Assembly: GCA_050486105.1 (NCBI GenBank)
Contig: JBJHCR010000145.1
Coordinates: 1 to 15,355, forward strand
Direction of reading: 5' to 3'
DNA length: 15,355 nt
Source: JAEXNA01 sp050486105
GTDB lineage: Bacteria; Vulcanimicrobiota; Xenobia; Xenobiales; JADMJV01
Positions 14,207 to 15,355 of the stretch are shown in pieces (within the stretch, counting starts at the first letter, position 1; the number at the start of each line of letters is the position of its first letter). Made by a program: the position numbers and the translations under genes. The notes under the pieces are model-generated. The model was not told the origin of the DNA and ran no database searches. It saw only the letters and a program-made list of their open reading frames with translations.

Positions 14207-15355
14207 CTAGGTACCGTCTCCTTGTCGAATCCAAACGGGTCGAACGTTTATGGAACCGTCATTTCCGGTCAACCTGGTTCCGGCATTGTTGTTGCCAAAG
14301 TCGGCAGTATCCATGATGTAGATCTGATAATTCCCTCCAAGACCGCCGACAGTCTCGTTGTACAGCAATCTATTCCCGAGAGGAGAAGGGCAGGGATAAG
14401 CTTCGGACTCGCCTAGGCTTGTCTGATGAATATCAGTCTTTCCGACGACCGGGCCTGCGTCGTGAGGGAGCTGATTGCCAGGGGGGAGCGCTTGCGGAAC
14501 GAAGTAGCCTATGTACGGGTCGTTTCTGTCCCCATGATAATAGATTCTTCCGGTGGAGCGGCACGCGAACAATCCACCAAGGCCACCGCGAGGGCCTCCA
14601 AAGTCATCCGCAGTGGCAATGTTGTCAATTTGATCACTCGTACTTACCCCCCCGTCTGTCAAAGTGTCTCCGGTGAACATCAGCCGAACGCTCTTGATAC
14701 TCTTTCCTTCAGAGTCATCGCTGGTTGTGTAGTACAAGGTTCGACCGTTAGGACTGAAGGCCATTCTGTTGTCGAATCTATCTCCGGGGTTCGGCCAACC
14801 GGTGTTTCCAGCGACTCTCGTAGGCAGGTTGTCGACCAACTCTAGATGGGTAGGGTTGGTGGTGTCGATTCGCGCAATTCGGATCGCACCGCCATCCGGT
14901 GTCATATAGGCGATAGCGTTGCCGACCGGGCTGATAGTAGGATTGCGCCCACCACCCACGTCGACCCGCACCAAGCCGGTGCCGTCGATGTTCATGACCC
15001 AGACTTCATTGCCATTGCGTTCGAAGGCGACCATACTCCCACTCGAAGTGACCGAGGCGAATCGATAGTCGTGGTTTCCTTTAGTCAACTGTCGGACTTT
15101 CGTGCCGTCAGCCCACATAGTGAAGAGTTGCCACCTACCTGCAGGGTTGTCGGCAGTCACACGATTGCTTTCGAAAAGAATCTCACCGGACGGGGCTATC
15201 TCAACAGGCGGAACCTGAGGCAAGGCAGCTGGAATACTCACGGTGGAGTCTTTAACGTCGGCCTCTAAATCGTATTTGTCCCCGGGTTCGGCAATATGGG
15301 GAGGGGTCCAAGTCCAGACCGATCTCCAGACGTCCGTTTCGGTGACGTTGTTGAC
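14207..15355 (-). CDS. TolB-like beta-propeller protein with Ig-like segment (runs off right edge)
   Basis: The frame is open from the right edge of the window to the TAG at 14207 (382 residues seen, N-terminus missing). The first visible ~50 residues (WTWTPPHIAEPGDKYDLEAD then VSIPAALPQVPP) look like the end of an Ig-like strand domain. The rest is a TolB/WD40-like beta-propeller: blades contain GEILFESNR, LFTMWADGTKVRQLT, VWVMNIDGTGLVRV, NPTISPVGNAIAYM, MAFSPNGRTLYYTT and YQIYIMDTADFG. Such propellers bind proteins or glycans outside the cytoplasm. It is the upstream gene of the prepilin operon, ending 2 bp before the PilV-like GTG, so it may itself be a prepilin or a pilus-associated surface protein. 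GTG 15241 is not a credible start because the frame is open and domain-like upstream. Confidence 0.75.
   Translation of the reverse strand, partial: VNNVTETDVWRSVWTWTPPHIAEPGDKYDLEADVKDSTVSIPAALPQVPPVEIAPSGEILFESNRVTADNPAGRWQLFTMWADGTKVRQLTKGNHDYRFASVTSSGSMVAFERNGNEVWVMNIDGTGLVRVDVGGGRNPTISPVGNAIAYMTPDGGAIRIARIDTTNPTHLELVDNLPTRVAGNTGWPNPGDRFDNRMAFSPNGRTLYYTTSDDSEGKSIKSVRLMFTGDTLTDGGVSTSDQIDNIATADDFGGPRGGLGGLFACRSTGRIYYHGDRNDPYIGYFVPQALPPGNQLPHDAGPVVGKTDIHQTSLGESEAYPCPSPLGNRLLYNETVGGLGGNYQIYIMDTADFGNNNAGTRLTGNDGSINVRPVWIRQGDGT

Overview
The window looks like a chromosomal contig from an uncultured diderm bacterium, probably a metagenome-assembled scaffold because it carries a 10-N join. A lipoprotein with a lipobox and a type IV prepilin-like operon support a two-membrane cell. 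I cannot name the phylum from the sequence. Start codons are unusually often GTG, TTG or CTG.

Left third (1-5178). A leftward cluster of membrane proteins begins at about 3165: a 35-residue single-helix protein too short for ordinary ORF calling, an APC-type amino acid permease whose CTG start overlaps the small gene's stop, an AI-2E (PerM/UPF0118) family transporter, and a multi-helix membrane protein running off the left edge. A class I methyltransferase-like gene points right at 3204. Its last codons and stop lie inside a 162-bp palindromic TA-flanked element (3907-4068). On the far side of that element a PiT-like (SLC20-type) permease converges on it.

Middle (5179-9294). A 480-bp non-coding region with repeated GATAGG/CCTATC hexamers precedes a rightward lipoprotein gene of unknown function. 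Converging on it is a two-component pair. The response regulator (6920-9294) is split in the raw sequence by ten Ns, but the flanks of the gap share the bases TTTC. Collapsing them gives one uninterrupted 786-residue protein: receiver, degenerate HD-GYP-like region, TPR/HEAT-like helices, winged helix, BTAD. Its partner histidine kinase (9310-11763) lies 15 bp upstream of it in the same operon.

Right third (11764-15355). The roughly 400 bp in front of the kinase is almost entirely two abutting palindromic elements (11798-11959 and 11962-12158) that share one flanking dinucleotide. Next comes a tightly coupled leftward operon, in transcription order: a protein with an Ig-like segment and a TolB-like propeller (runs off the right edge), a PilV/GspI-like prepilin with an Ig-like tail, a PilW/GspJ-like prepilin, and a PilX/GspK-like protein. 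These look like minor (pseudo)pilins of a surface or secretion fibre.

The least expected content is the set of three TA-flanked palindromic MITE-like elements and their effects on neighbouring genes (gene-end rewriting, promoter displacement), together with the large SARP-type response regulator. No CRISPR array, tRNA, rRNA or complete transposase gene was seen.
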